Below, piece by piece: positions 9,802 to 18,737 of a DNA stretch of 64,000 bases. The number at the start of each line of letters is the position of its first letter. Position 1 is the first letter of the stretch. The notes beneath the pieces are model-generated. The model searched no databases, was not told the origin of the DNA, and worked only from the letters and a program-made list of their open reading frames with translations. The stretch lies in assembly GCF_937876455.1 (NCBI RefSeq), contig NZ_CALFIG010000254.1, positions 1-64,000 on the forward strand, written 5' to 3'. Source of the stretch: an uncultured Flavobacterium sp. (GTDB lineage: Bacteria > Bacteroidota > Bacteroidia > Flavobacteriales > Flavobacteriaceae). The position numbers were made by a program, and so were the translations under genes.

Positions 9802-9872
9802 TGGTCCATGGTGTAATGGTAACACTCCGGTTTTTGGTACCGTCATTCAAGGTTCGAGTCCTTGTGGACCAA
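9802..9872 (+). tRNA. tRNA-Gln (anticodon TTG)
   Basis: The acceptor stem pairs TGGTCCA (9802-9808) with TGGACCA (9865-9871), followed by the discriminator A. The D-stem pairs GTGT with ACAC around an AATGGTA loop. The T-arm has the usual GGTTCGAGTCC. The anticodon loop TTTTGGT places TTG at positions 34-36, reading CAA and CAG glutamine codons. The CCA end is not encoded. A perfect promoter lies upstream and an intrinsic terminator directly downstream, so it is transcribed alone. Confidence 0.96.
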
Positions 9873-9873
9873 C

Positions 9874-9902
9874 AAAAAATCCCGCTTTTGGCGGGATTTT
9901 TT
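9874..9902. terminator. Bidirectional terminator between tRNA-Gln and uspA
   Basis: AAAAAATCCCGC pairs with GCGGGATTTTTT around a short TTTTG loop. The T run ends tRNA-Gln transcripts, and the A run on the left serves the minus-strand stress protein gene, which ends at 9920. Confidence 0.9.
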
Positions 9903-9919
9903 AGTTTATAATTTCCAGA

Positions 9920-10744
9920 TTATATTTTGAATGTAATAACAGGTCTTTTAGAGTGGTTTACTAAATCCTCAGAGATGCTTCCGTTGAAAAAATGCGCTAA
10001 TCCTTTTCTTCCATGTGTGCACATACCTATTATATCAGAATTCGAATCTTTGGCAAAATGTAAAATTCCTTTTTCTACATTTAAATCATTATAAATGTGT
10101 GTAGAATAGTTTTGAAAATCAAATTCGGCCATAAATTCTTGCATTCTTTTTTCTGCAATTCTTGAAGGTGAAAAATTATTTGGCGTTGAAATGTTAACCA
10201 ATTTAATATGTGAGTTAAAACTCTTCGCAAATTCAATAACTTTTGCAAAAGGTTTTTTAATTTCATCGGAAAAATCAGAGGCAAATACTAAGCTATCTGC
10301 TTTGAATGTTTCTTCTTCTTTTTTGATTACGAGTGTAGGTATTGTTGAATTTCGAACTACTTTTTCAGCATTAGATCCAATAAACATTTCTTGGAAACCA
10401 CTTGCGCCATGCGATCCCATAACGATTAAATCTACATTGTGCTTTTCTGCATTTTCAATAATGCCTGTAAAAGCCATGTGAAATTGTACTATACTTGAAA
10501 CTTCAATGCCGTTTAAATAGGTAGATTCTTGTAATTCTTCTAATTTATTAACAGCTGCATTTTTAAAAAACATTAATTCAGGTATGTCATGTGCAGTTGA
10601 TATTGCATCGTTTCCAGATGTTGATAATTCTAACATGTGTAAGATGATAATTTTCCCGTTATTTTTTTTTGCGATTTGAGCAGCTACTTTTAAAGCATAT
10701 TCGGCATGTTTTGAAAAATCTGTAGGGACTAAAATAGTTTTCAT
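9920..10744 (-). CDS. Tandem-domain universal stress protein
   Basis: This 274-residue protein has two UspA domains. The first (1 to about 145) starts KTILVPTDFSKHAEYALKVA and ends with the nucleotide-binding signature GSHGASGFQEMFIGSNAEKV. The second (about 150 to 274) has LVFASDFSDEIKKPFAKVIE and ends with the shorter GMCTHGRKGLAHFFNGS. Both contain the G-x2-G-x9-G(S/N)-like ATP motif, the second with C-T-H in place of S-H. Universal stress proteins bind ATP or AMP and act during starvation or redox stress; the exact role is not visible here. It is divergent from the rimP operon and shares a terminator with tRNA-Gln. Confidence 0.93.
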   Translation of the reverse strand: MKTILVPTDFSKHAEYALKVAAQIAKKNNGKIIILHMLELSTSGNDAISTAHDIPELMFFKNAAVNKLEELQESTYLNGIEVSSIVQFHMAFTGIIENAEKHNVDLIVMGSHGASGFQEMFIGSNAEKVVRNSTIPTLVIKKEEETFKADSLVFASDFSDEIKKPFAKVIEFAKSFNSHIKLVNISTPNNFSPSRIAEKRMQEFMAEFDFQNYSTHIYNDLNVEKGILHFAKDSNSDIIGMCTHGRKGLAHFFNGSISEDLVNHSKRPVITFKI

Positions 10745-10859
10745 TGGTACTTAATTTTGATTTGTAAATTTCTATACCATAAAATTACAAAATTTATTTT
10801 TAACAACTGTTTAAAAATCTTAAAAAATGATAATTTGTTCCATTTTTAAAAAAAATGTT

Positions 10860-10867
10860 TATATTTG
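10860..10867 (+). promoter_or_regulatory. -7 box of the rimP-nusA-infB operon
   Basis: TAtaTTTG is a perfect -7 match. A TTTG at 10834-10837 could be the -33 element, but the spacer would be 22 nt, longer than usual. The start of transcription would fall near 10874, just upstream of the leader hairpin. Confidence 0.6.
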
Positions 10868-10896
10868 CACAGTTATTTAGTAATCAAACAAATAAT

Positions 10897-10923
10897 GAGG
10901 CACGCAATGCGTGCCTCTTTTTA
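10897..10923 (+). promoter_or_regulatory. Attenuator-like hairpin in the rimP leader
   Basis: GAGGCACGC (10897-10905) pairs perfectly with GCGTGCCTC (10909-10917) around an AAT loop, followed by TTTTTAT. This has the form of an intrinsic terminator, yet it sits between the promoter and the first gene of the operon. Premature termination here would lower expression of the operon that encodes the elongation/termination factor NusA, so autoregulation is a reasonable inference. Confidence 0.65.
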
Positions 10924-10934
10924 TAGAAATTACA

Positions 10935-11396
10935 TTGAAAGACAAAGTAAAAAACATATTAGACGCTGTGCTTGCAGATTATGAACAGTTATTTTTAATT
11001 GAACTATCTGTTTCTGAGAATAATAGAATCATTATTACGCTTGATGGAGATAGGGGTGTTAATCTTCAAGATTGCATTACAATCAGTAGAGCGGTTGAAC
11101 AAGAATTAGATAAAGAAGAATTGGATTTTTCTTTAGAAGTAGCTTCAGCGGGAGTGTCTAGTCCATTAAAATTTGTAAGACAATATAAAAAGAATATAGG
11201 AAGAAAGTTAAAGGTTAAAACAATTTCAAATGAAGAAATTGAAGCGCTTTTAACAGATGCAGATGACCAAGCGGCTACTTTTTCTTGGAAAGCAAGAGAG
11301 CCAAAAAAAAATGGTAAAGGAAAAGAAACAGTTGAGAAAACAGTACGTTTACCATACGGAGAAATAAAAGAATCAATAGTACTAATATCATTTTAA
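10935..11396 (+). CDS. rimP: Ribosome maturation factor RimP
   Basis: This 153-residue cytoplasmic protein assists 30S subunit assembly. The family core is visible: IIITLDGDRGVNLQDCITISRAVEQ, then LEVASAGVSSPL and the C-terminal SH3-like half with QYKKNIGRKLKVKT. I chose the TTG at 10935 because it gives the usual N-terminus KDKVKNILDAVL. A GTG at 10911 is in frame, but it lies inside the second arm of the leader hairpin and would add eight residues without homology. nusA follows after 11 bp. The order rimP-nusA-infB is the classic translation/transcription operon. Confidence 0.93.
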   Translation: MKDKVKNILDAVLADYEQLFLIELSVSENNRIIITLDGDRGVNLQDCITISRAVEQELDKEELDFSLEVASAGVSSPLKFVRQYKKNIGRKLKVKTISNEEIEALLTDADDQAATFSWKAREPKKNGKGKETVEKTVRLPYGEIKESIVLISF

Positions 11397-11407
11397 TATA
11401 GCGTATC

Positions 11408-12649
11408 ATGGAGAATATTGCATTAATTGAATCATTTTCAGAGTTTAAAGACGATAAACTTATAGATAGAGTTACCCTTATGGCAATTCTAGAAGATGTG
11501 TTTAGAAATGCTTTGAAGAAAAAATATGGTTCAGATGAAAATTTTGACATTATCATAAACCCTGATAAAGGAGATATGGAAATTTGGAGAAATAGAGTCG
11601 TTGTTGCAGACGGAGAAGTTGAAGACGAAAATTCTGAAATTTCATTGTCAGAAGCAAGAAAAATTGAACCAGATTTTGAAGTAGGTGAAGATGTTTCAGA
11701 AGAAGTGAAATTAATTGACTTAGGTAGAAGAGCTATTTTAGCTTTACGCCAAAATTTAATTTCAAAAATTCATGAGCATGATAATACAAATCTTTATAAA
11801 CAATTTAAAGATTTAATAGGAGATATTTATACTGCTGAGGTACATCATGTGCGACCAAAAATGGTAGTATTAATGGACGACGATGGAAATGAAATTGTTT
11901 TACCAAAAGACAAACAAATTCCAAATGATTTCTTTAAAAAAGGTGAAAATGTTCGTGGAATTATTGAAAGTGTAGAATTAAAAGGAAATAAGCCTCAAAT
12001 AATTATGTCAAGAACTGCTCCAGATTTCTTAGAAAAATTATTTGAACAAGAAATTCCAGAAGTTTTCGACGGATTAATCACAGTGAAAAAAGTAGTTAGA
12101 ATTCCAGGTGAAAAAGCAAAAGTAGCCGTAGATTCTTATGACGATAGAATTGACCCTGTAGGTGCTTGTGTGGGTATGAAAGGCTCACGTATTCACGGTA
12201 TAGTTCGCGAATTAGGAAATGAAAATATCGACGTAATTAATTATACAAACAACACACAATTATACATAACAAGAGCATTAAGTCCTGCAAAAGTTTCCTC
12301 TGTAAAAATTGATGAAGAAAACAAAAAAGCAGAAGTGTTCTTGAAAATTGAAGAAGTTTCAAAAGCAATCGGGCGTAATGGTCAAAACATTAAATTAGCG
12401 AGTCAGTTAACAGGTTATGAATTAGATGTTATTCGCGAAGGAATTGTAGAAGAGGAGGATGATGTAGAATTAAGAGAATTTACAGACGAAATTGAAGAGT
12501 GGATTATTGAAGAATTTGAAAAAATTGGTTTAGATACTGCAAGAAGTATTTTAGATCAAGATGTAGATGATTTGGTAAGAAGAACAGATCTTGAAGAAGA
12601 AACAATTTTGGATGTAATTAGAGTGTTAAAGGAAGAGCTTGAAGGCTAA
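11408..12649 (+). CDS. nusA: Transcription termination/antitermination factor NusA
   Basis: This 413-residue protein binds RNA polymerase and nascent RNA. The N-terminal domain (1 to about 125) starts ENIALIESFSEFKDDKLIDR. An S1 domain follows (about 135 to 200, YTAEVHHVRPKMVVLMDDDG), then two KH domains with DPVGACVGMKGSRIHGIVREL and SKAIGRNGQNIKLASQLTGY. The C-terminal acidic repeats of enterobacterial NusA are reduced to a short helical tail, usual for Bacteroidota. It lies between rimP and infB. The leader hairpin upstream of rimP would allow feedback by NusA on its own operon. Confidence 0.97.
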   Translation: MENIALIESFSEFKDDKLIDRVTLMAILEDVFRNALKKKYGSDENFDIIINPDKGDMEIWRNRVVVADGEVEDENSEISLSEARKIEPDFEVGEDVSEEVKLIDLGRRAILALRQNLISKIHEHDNTNLYKQFKDLIGDIYTAEVHHVRPKMVVLMDDDGNEIVLPKDKQIPNDFFKKGENVRGIIESVELKGNKPQIIMSRTAPDFLEKLFEQEIPEVFDGLITVKKVVRIPGEKAKVAVDSYDDRIDPVGACVGMKGSRIHGIVRELGNENIDVINYTNNTQLYITRALSPAKVSSVKIDEENKKAEVFLKIEEVSKAIGRNGQNIKLASQLTGYELDVIREGIVEEEDDVELREFTDEIEEWIIEEFEKIGLDTARSILDQDVDDLVRRTDLEEETILDVIRVLKEELEG

Positions 12650-12675
12650 ATTCTTAAAAAAACAGAATAAATAAT

Positions 12676-12683
12676 TACCTTTG
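12676..12683 (+). promoter_or_regulatory. Possible internal promoter before infB
   Basis: TAccTTTG in the 81-bp gap between nusA and infB matches the -7 consensus perfectly and lies 48 nt before the infB ATG. No good -33 box is seen. It could add transcription of infB independent of the leader hairpin. Confidence 0.4.
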
Positions 12684-12730
12684 AGGAAATAAAGACAACA
12701 CAACAACTAAATTTTAGCAAAATACAATAT

Positions 12731-15535
12731 ATGTCTGAAGAAAGAGCAATACGAATTAATAAAGTCTTAAAAGAATTTAATATTTCATTGGATAGAGCAG
12801 TGGAAACACTTAAGGACAAGGGGCACACAATTGAGCACAGTCCTAATGCAAAAATATCTCAATTGGAGTATGACGTTTTATGTAGTACTTTTTCGGCTGA
12901 TAAGGGGAACAAAGTAGCCTCTAAAGAAGTAGGTGAGGAAAAGAAAAAAGAGAAAGAAGCTCTTAAACGTGAAATCGAAAAAGACCTCGAAGAAAAACGT
13001 CGCGCTGAAGATGAAAGACAGAAACAAGAAATTATTAAAGCAAAAGCCACTGTAACAGGTCCAAAAACACTTGGAAAAATTGAGCTAAATCCAATAAAAG
13101 GAGAAGTTGCTGAACAAAAAAATGTTTCGGAAAAACCTGTAGCTAAAATTGTTGAAAATGCGGTTATAAAAGAAGAAGTAAAATCCGAAAAATCTTCTGA
13201 AGCATCAAAATCAGAAACAGAAAAGAAAAAAGTTGCGGAACCAGTTTCAGTAGTTAAGAAAAAAGAAACCACAACTAATGCACAAGAAAGTGATGATGCA
13301 TCAATTGATGAAACTATAAAAACCCAATATCAAAAACTTTCAGGTGCTACTTTTACAGGACAAACCATTGATTTATCTCAATTTAATAAGCCTAAAAAGA
13401 AAAAAGAAGAACCTAAAAAAGATGGTAATCCTGCTGGTACAGGTAATACAAATCAAGCTGGAGCGAATAACAACAAAAATAAACGCAAAAGAATTACAAA
13501 GCCTGCAGGGCCAAATACTGGAGGTGCTGCTAATAATACGCAACAAGGAGGACAAAGAAAACCATTTGCAGCAGGAAATGATAGATTCAAAAAAGGAGGG
13601 CCAAAACCAGCTGTGGCTAAAGTTGAGCCTACAGAAGAAGAAGTTAAAAATCAAATCAAAGAGACGCTAGAAAGATTACAAGGAAAAGGTAATAAATCTA
13701 AAGCGGCCAAATATAGAAGAGACAAAAGAGATACGCATCGTCAACGTTCAGAAGACGAACAATTACAACAAGAATTAGAAAGCAAAATCTTAAAAGTAAC
13801 TGAATTTGTTACAGTTGGAGAAATTGCTACTATGATGGATGTGCCTATTACAAAAGTAATTGGAACATGTATGTCTCTAGGCATAATGGTTACCATGAAT
13901 CAGCGTTTAGATGCAGAAACATTAACTATTGTTGCAGATGAATTTGGGTATGAAGTACAATTTATTACAACAGATATTGAAGAAAATATCGAAGTAATAG
14001 AAGATAATCCAGAAGATTTAACACATCGTGCGCCAATCGTAACCGTTATGGGACACGTAGATCACGGAAAGACATCTTTATTAGATTACATTAGAAAAGC
14101 AAATGTAATTGCTGGAGAATCAGGAGGAATTACACAACATATTGGCGCGTATAGTGTAACTTTAGAAACAGGTCAAAAAATTACATTTTTAGATACACCA
14201 GGTCACGAAGCCTTTACAGCTATGCGTGCACGTGGTGCTCAAGTTACAGATATCGCTATTATTGTAATTGCTGCAGATGATGATATCATGCCTCAAACAA
14301 AAGAAGCAATCAGTCATGCACAAGCAGCGGGAGTTCCTATGATATTTGCTATAAATAAAGTAGATAAACAAACTGCAAATCCTGATAAAATCAAAGAAAA
14401 ATTAGCTTCAATGAACCTTTTAGTGGAAGAATGGGGTGGAAAATACCAATCTCATGACATCTCTGCTAAAATGGGAATGGGAGTTACAGAACTTTTAGAA
14501 AAAGTATTATTAGAGGCCGAAATATTAGAATTAAAAGCAAATCCAAATAAACCGGCACAAGGAACAGTTGTAGAAGCTCAGCTAGATAAAGGACGTGGAT
14601 ATGTTTCTACTATCTTGGTACAAGCAGGGACACTTAAAATTGGCGATTACCTTTTAGCTGGTAAAAACCATGGTAAAATCCGTGCCATGTTTGATGAAAG
14701 AGGACATACTGTAAAAGAAGCAGGTCCTTCAACACCAGTATCTATCCTTGGACTAGATGGTGCGCCAACAGCAGGAGATAAGTTTAATGTATATGAAGAT
14801 GAAAGAGAAGCAAAACAAATTGCTGCAAAACGTACACAATTAATGCGTGAACAATCGGTTCGTACACAAAAACATATTACCCTTTCAGAAATTGGGCGCC
14901 GTATCGCTTTAGGTCAGTTTAAAGAATTAAACATCATTCTTAAAGGAGATGTGGACGGTTCAGTAGAAGCATTATCTGATTCATTCTCTAAATTATCAAC
15001 GGAAGAAATTCAAATTAATATTATACATAAAGGAGTTGGAGCAATTACAGAATCTGACGTATTATTAGCGTCTGCTTCAGATGCTATTATTATTGGATTT
15101 AATGTTCGTCCTGCTGGAAATGCAAAAGCATTAGCTGAAAAAGAAGAAATTGATATCCGAAATTATTCTATTATTTATGCAGCTATTGATGATTTAAAAG
15201 ATGCAATGGAAGGCATGCTTTCTCCAGAATTAAAAGAAGAAATTACAGGTACTGCCGAAATTAGAGAATTGTTTAAAGTTTCTAAAGTAGGAACAATTGC
15301 TGGATGTATGGTTACAGATGGTAAAGTAATTCGCAGTAACAGAATCCGATTAATTAGAGAAGGGGTTGTTATTTTTACAGGAGAATTGGTTGCTTTAAAA
15401 CGTTTCAAAGACGATGTAAAAGAAGTATCTAAAGGATACGATTGTGGTATGCAAATTAAAGGATACAATGATATTAAGGAATACGATATTATTGAAAGTT
15501 TCCACGAAGTCGAAGTAAAGAAAAAATTAAAATAA
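12731..15535 (+). CDS. infB: Translation initiation factor IF-2
   Basis: This 934-residue GTPase brings initiator tRNA to the 30S subunit. Residues 1 to about 330 are a charged, low-complexity region rich in lysine and glutamate, preceded by the N-terminal IF2_N fold ([20 protein letters not shown]). The GTPase domain starts near residue 435 with P-loop [12 protein letters not shown], then DTPGHEAF and NKVD. Domains II to IV follow, with the initiator-tRNA-binding C-terminus near residues 840 to 934. The length is typical for Flavobacteriaceae, where the N-terminal extension varies. It is the last gene of the operon and is followed by a strong terminator. Confidence 0.98.
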   Translation: MSEERAIRINKVLKEFNISLDRAVETLKDKGHTIEHSPNAKISQLEYDVLCSTFSADKGNKVASKEVGEEKKKEKEALKREIEKDLEEKRRAEDERQKQEIIKAKATVTGPKTLGKIELNPIKGEVAEQKNVSEKPVAKIVENAVIKEEVKSEKSSEASKSETEKKKVAEPVSVVKKKETTTNAQESDDASIDETIKTQYQKLSGATFTGQTIDLSQFNKPKKKKEEPKKDGNPAGTGNTNQAGANNNKNKRKRITKPAGPNTGGAANNTQQGGQRKPFAAGNDRFKKGGPKPAVAKVEPTEEEVKNQIKETLERLQGKGNKSKAAKYRRDKRDTHRQRSEDEQLQQELESKILKVTEFVTVGEIATMMDVPITKVIGTCMSLGIMVTMNQRLDAETLTIVADEFGYEVQFITTDIEENIEVIEDNPEDLTHRAPIVTVMGHVDHGKTSLLDYIRKANVIAGESGGITQHIGAYSVTLETGQKITFLDTPGHEAFTAMRARGAQVTDIAIIVIAADDDIMPQTKEAISHAQAAGVPMIFAINKVDKQTANPDKIKEKLASMNLLVEEWGGKYQSHDISAKMGMGVTELLEKVLLEAEILELKANPNKPAQGTVVEAQLDKGRGYVSTILVQAGTLKIGDYLLAGKNHGKIRAMFDERGHTVKEAGPSTPVSILGLDGAPTAGDKFNVYEDEREAKQIAAKRTQLMREQSVRTQKHITLSEIGRRIALGQFKELNIILKGDVDGSVEALSDSFSKLSTEEIQINIIHKGVGAITESDVLLASASDAIIIGFNVRPAGNAKALAEKEEIDIRNYSIIYAAIDDLKDAMEGMLSPELKEEITGTAEIRELFKVSKVGTIAGCMVTDGKVIRSNRIRLIREGVVIFTGELVALKRFKDDVKEVSKGYDCGMQIKGYNDIKEYDIIESFHEVEVKKKLK

Positions 15536-15540
15536 AACGT

Positions 15541-15572
15541 AATCCCGAGTTTAATTCTCGGGATTTTTTTTT
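15541..15572 (+). terminator. Intrinsic terminator of the rimP-nusA-infB operon
   Basis: AATCCCGAG (15541-15549) pairs with CTCGGGATT (15557-15565), followed by a long T run. It starts 5 bp after the infB stop codon. Confidence 0.9.
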
Positions 15573-15658
15573 GCTATAAACCTAACAGACTTTCAAAAAT
15601 TTTAATAAAAACGAAATAAAATCCGCGATTAAATTAGTTTCTTATCCTTTTTTTCTCT

Positions 15659-15666
15659 TATTTTTG
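15659..15666 (+). promoter_or_regulatory. -7 box of the aromatic catabolic operon
   Basis: TAttTTTG is a perfect -7 match, 22 nt before the first ATG of the operon at 15689. No clear TTTG box lies 19 nt upstream, so an activator may be needed. No regulator gene is found in the operon itself. Confidence 0.5.
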
Positions 15667-15688
15667 AGAGGATTATAATAAAATAAAC

Positions 15689-16291
15689 ATGCAATTCGAC
15701 ATTCAAAACACCGAATCTTCGGCTTTATATAAATTATTGACAGGAACTGTCATTCCAAGACCTATCGCTTGGGTAGCCACTATTGATGAAAATGGAATTG
15801 ATAATTTGGCTCCGTTTTCCTTTTTTAATGTCGTTAGTGAGGACCCGCCTCACATTATGTTTTCAACTGTTCGAACGGGAAATAAAAATAAAGACACGTT
15901 AAATAATATTCTCGCCAATCAGCAATTTGTAGTCAATTTAGTTACGGAAGATGTTGTAGAACAAATGAATACTACTGCACAATCCGTTGCGGCTGATGTC
16001 AATGAATTTGAATTAGCAAACGTAACACCAATAGAATCCATTTACATCAAACCAAAACGAGTAAAAGAAAGTTTGGTGCAATTTGAATGCGAAATGGTAC
16101 ATCATTATTTTATCGAAAAGCATCAAAAGGGAGGCGCTTGTATTATCATTGGAAAAATTATTACCATGCATATTGACGATTCAATTTTGATGGAAAATCA
16201 TAAAATCAATTTAGAAAAATACAAACCTGTTGCGCGTTTAGCAGGTTCAAATTATAGTAAATTAGGAGAAATATTCTCCATTAAAAGATAA
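15689..16291 (+). CDS. Flavin reductase-like protein (FMN-binding split barrel)
   Basis: This 200-residue protein matches the flavin reductase-like family: LLTGTVIPRPIAWVATIDE near the N-terminus, NLAPFSFFNVVSEDPPHIMF, and GGACIIIGKII later. Such proteins bind FMN and either supply reduced flavin to a monooxygenase or act as small oxidoreductases. It is the first gene of the ten-gene operon and precedes the aryl-CoA monooxygenase fusion by 40 bp. A role in supplying reduced flavin to that enzyme is likely by context but not proven, since the monooxygenase family can usually take NADPH directly. Confidence 0.85.
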   Translation: MQFDIQNTESSALYKLLTGTVIPRPIAWVATIDENGIDNLAPFSFFNVVSEDPPHIMFSTVRTGNKNKDTLNNILANQQFVVNLVTEDVVEQMNTTAQSVAADVNEFELANVTPIESIYIKPKRVKESLVQFECEMVHHYFIEKHQKGGACIIIGKIITMHIDDSILMENHKINLEKYKPVARLAGSNYSKLGEIFSIKR

Positions 16292-16331
16292 TTTAATTAT
16301 CAATTATCCATTGTTAGTTATCCATTAAAAT

Positions 16332-18710
16332 ATGAAAATAACAGTTATAGGTGGTGGTCCAGGCGGACTTTACTTTTCGATATTAACCAAAAAAGCAATG
16401 CCACATTGCCAAATCGATATATACGAAAGAAACAAACCCGATGATAGTTTTGGATTTGGGGTAGTGTTTTCAGATGAAACCTTAGGCGAATTTTTAAAAC
16501 GCGATATGCAATCGTATGAGTTAATCCGAAGTAAATTTGCGTATTGGGACGATATTGTAGTAGCTCGAGATGGTGAAGAAGTAAGTATTGCTGGAAATGG
16601 TTTTTGTGGCTGTTCTCGTAAAACGCTCCTCCAATTGCTACAACAACGTTGTGTAGAAGAAGGTGTAAATTTGCATTTTGAACAAAATGTAGAGGATTTA
16701 TCGCAATTCGAGGATTCAGATATAATTTTAGCTTCTGATGGAATTGCAAGTGCTATTCGTACAAAATACCAACAAGAATTCGGAACGAAAATTGAAGTAA
16801 AGAAAAACCGATTCGTTTGGTTAGGCTCAACAAAACCGCTTGACGCATTTACCTATTTTTTTAGAAGTACACCGCATGGAACGATTGTTGCTCATACCTA
16901 TCAATACGAAGAAGGCATGAGTACTTGGATTTTTGAATGTAGTGACGAAACATGGCAAAAACATGGTTTTGAAGTAACAAATGAAGCAGATACGATGGCA
17001 AAAATCGCTGAAATTTTCAAAGAGGAATTAGACGGTCATCCGTTAATTTCCAATAAATCGCATTGGCGTCAATTTCCGCATGTTACAAATGAAAAGTGGC
17101 ATCATAACAACATCGTTTTATTAGGCGATGCCAAAGCCACAGCTCATTATTCTATTGGTTCAGGAACAAAATTAGCCATGGATTGTGCCATTGGTTTATC
17201 GGATGCCGTAATAGCCAATCCAACTAATGTGCAAGCTGCTTTTGAACACTACGAAAAAACCCGAAGAAATACGGTAGAAATGATTCAATATGCTGCAGTC
17301 GTTTCTTTAGATTGGTTTGAAAATATGGATCGTCATATGCAACATTCGTTTCAGCAATTTGCATTTGGTTGCATGACGCGTTCTAAAAAAGTAACGTATG
17401 AAAATTTACGCTTAAGAGATAGTTCTTTTACTGATAAGGTTTTAGCAGAATTTTTATCTTCGAGAACCTCAGATAATAATTTTAGCAAAAGTGTGTTGCC
17501 AGAGGCACTCGAAGCCAACAGTTCAAATCAAAAAGCGTTGCCAGAGGCTCTCGAAAGCAAAAGTGCTGCGTTTTCAAAATTTAAACTAAGAAATATAGAA
17601 TTACAAAATCGTATCGTAATGTCGTCAATGGGGCAATATTTGGCCGAAAACGGATTGGTGAACGATTGGCATTTTCAGCATTACACATCTAGAGCTGTGG
17701 GTGGTTTAGGATTAATTCTTGCCGAAATGACAGCTGTTTCTGACACAGGAAGAATTACAGAAGGTTGCGCAGGAATTTATACCGAAAATCAAGTAAACGC
17801 TTGGAAACGAATTACTGATTTTATTCACAAATATACCCAAACTAAAATCGGAATTCAAATAGGGCATTCAGGAAGAAAAGGTTGTTCAAAAATTCCTTGG
17901 GAAGACAAATTTCAGAGTAAAAAATGGGAGTTACTTTCGGCTTCTGCTATTCCGTTTAATGAAAATCTAAATCCCGAAACTTCGGGGCCGAAAGAGATGA
18001 CTTTAGCAGATATGCAATTGGTTAAAAGTCAATTCGTTCAAGCAGCTAAAAATGCAGACGAAGCTGGTTTTGATATGATTGAATTACAAGCGCATCATGG
18101 CTTTTTATTGGCATCTTTTTTGTCGCCATTGACTAATATTCGTACCGATGAATTTGGAGGAAGTGTTCAAAATCGATTAAAATATCCATTAGAGGTTTTT
18201 ACCGCCATTCGGGAAGTATTTCCAAAAGAAAAACCAATTTCAGTTCGAATTTCAGCAACCGATTGGGCAGAAAACGGAATTTCAGAACAAGATGTTTTGG
18301 TAATTTCTAAAGCGTTTAAACAGGCAGGTGCCGATATAATTAATGTTTCTACAGGAAATACCGTGGCGCACCAAAAACCAATTACAGGAAGAATGTGGCA
18401 AACGCCTTTTTCAGATACGGTTCGAAATACCGTTAATATTCCAACAATTACCGCAGGAACAATTCAAGATATCGACCAAATTAACACCATTCTTTTAAAC
18501 GGAAGAGCCGATTTAGTAGCGCTAGGTCGACCTTTATTGTTAGATACTAATTTTGTGAGAAATGCGCAAGCGTATGAACAATTTCAAGCAAATGATATTC
18601 CAAATCCATACAAAATGGGTGTTTCGCATTTGTATCCACTAAAAGCTTCAGAACGAAAACAAGCAGAAGGTATGAAAAAAGCATTGAAACCGAAAAGCAA
18701 TAAATTATAA
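16332..18710 (+). CDS. Aryl-CoA 5-monooxygenase / old-yellow-enzyme fusion
   Basis: This 792-residue protein has two flavin domains. Residues 1 to about 375 form an FAD aromatic hydroxylase: GGGPGG at 7-12, LASDGIASAIR and LLGDAKATAHYSIGSG. Residues 415 to 792 form an old-yellow-enzyme barrel with IQIGHSGRKG and SFLSPLTNIRTDEFGGS. The arrangement is that of salicylyl-CoA 5-hydroxylase/oxidoreductase and 2-aminobenzoyl-CoA monooxygenase/reductase, which hydroxylate the ring para to the 2-substituent; the second family also reduces it. At the active-site histidine pair of the OYE domain I read Q586-A-H588-H589, so the first histidine is glutamine. The linker (about 388 to 410) contains LPEALE twice, encoded by two palindromic repeats. 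The substrate, salicylyl-CoA or anthraniloyl-CoA, cannot be decided from sequence alone. Confidence 0.88.
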   Translation: MKITVIGGGPGGLYFSILTKKAMPHCQIDIYERNKPDDSFGFGVVFSDETLGEFLKRDMQSYELIRSKFAYWDDIVVARDGEEVSIAGNGFCGCSRKTLLQLLQQRCVEEGVNLHFEQNVEDLSQFEDSDIILASDGIASAIRTKYQQEFGTKIEVKKNRFVWLGSTKPLDAFTYFFRSTPHGTIVAHTYQYEEGMSTWIFECSDETWQKHGFEVTNEADTMAKIAEIFKEELDGHPLISNKSHWRQFPHVTNEKWHHNNIVLLGDAKATAHYSIGSGTKLAMDCAIGLSDAVIANPTNVQAAFEHYEKTRRNTVEMIQYAAVVSLDWFENMDRHMQHSFQQFAFGCMTRSKKVTYENLRLRDSSFTDKVLAEFLSSRTSDNNFSKSVLPEALEANSSNQKALPEALESKSAAFSKFKLRNIELQNRIVMSSMGQYLAENGLVNDWHFQHYTSRAVGGLGLILAEMTAVSDTGRITEGCAGIYTENQVNAWKRITDFIHKYTQTKIGIQIGHSGRKGCSKIPWEDKFQSKKWELLSASAIPFNENLNPETSGPKEMTLADMQLVKSQFVQAAKNADEAGFDMIELQAHHGFLLASFLSPLTNIRTDEFGGSVQNRLKYPLEVFTAIREVFPKEKPISVRISATDWAENGISEQDVLVISKAFKQAGADIINVSTGNTVAHQKPITGRMWQTPFSDTVRNTVNIPTITAGTIQDIDQINTILLNGRADLVALGRPLLLDTNFVRNAQAYEQFQANDIPNPYKMGVSHLYPLKASERKQAEGMKKALKPKSNKL
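17494..17560. repeat. Two palindromic repeat units in frame inside the fusion gene
   Basis: Unit 1 (17494-17520) and unit 2 (17538-17560) share GTTGCCAGAGGC followed by CTCGAA. Both fall in the linker between the two enzyme domains and translate to LPEALE. Unit 1 matches the intergenic palindrome at 22600-22628 in 22 of 26 positions, so these are copies of a dispersed element and not an ordinary linker. Confidence 0.7.
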
Positions 18711-18737
18711 ATAATTACGAATTAGAAATTACGAATT

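Noticed and set aside
10911..10934. GTG start for rimP
   Set aside because: The codon lies within the second arm of the leader hairpin and the added eight residues have no counterpart in RimP proteins.
12859..13272. Open frame of 137 codons on the minus strand opposite infB
   Set aside because: It is the mirror of the lysine/glutamate-rich region of IF-2, giving a Ser/Phe-rich low-complexity product with no start context or promoter.
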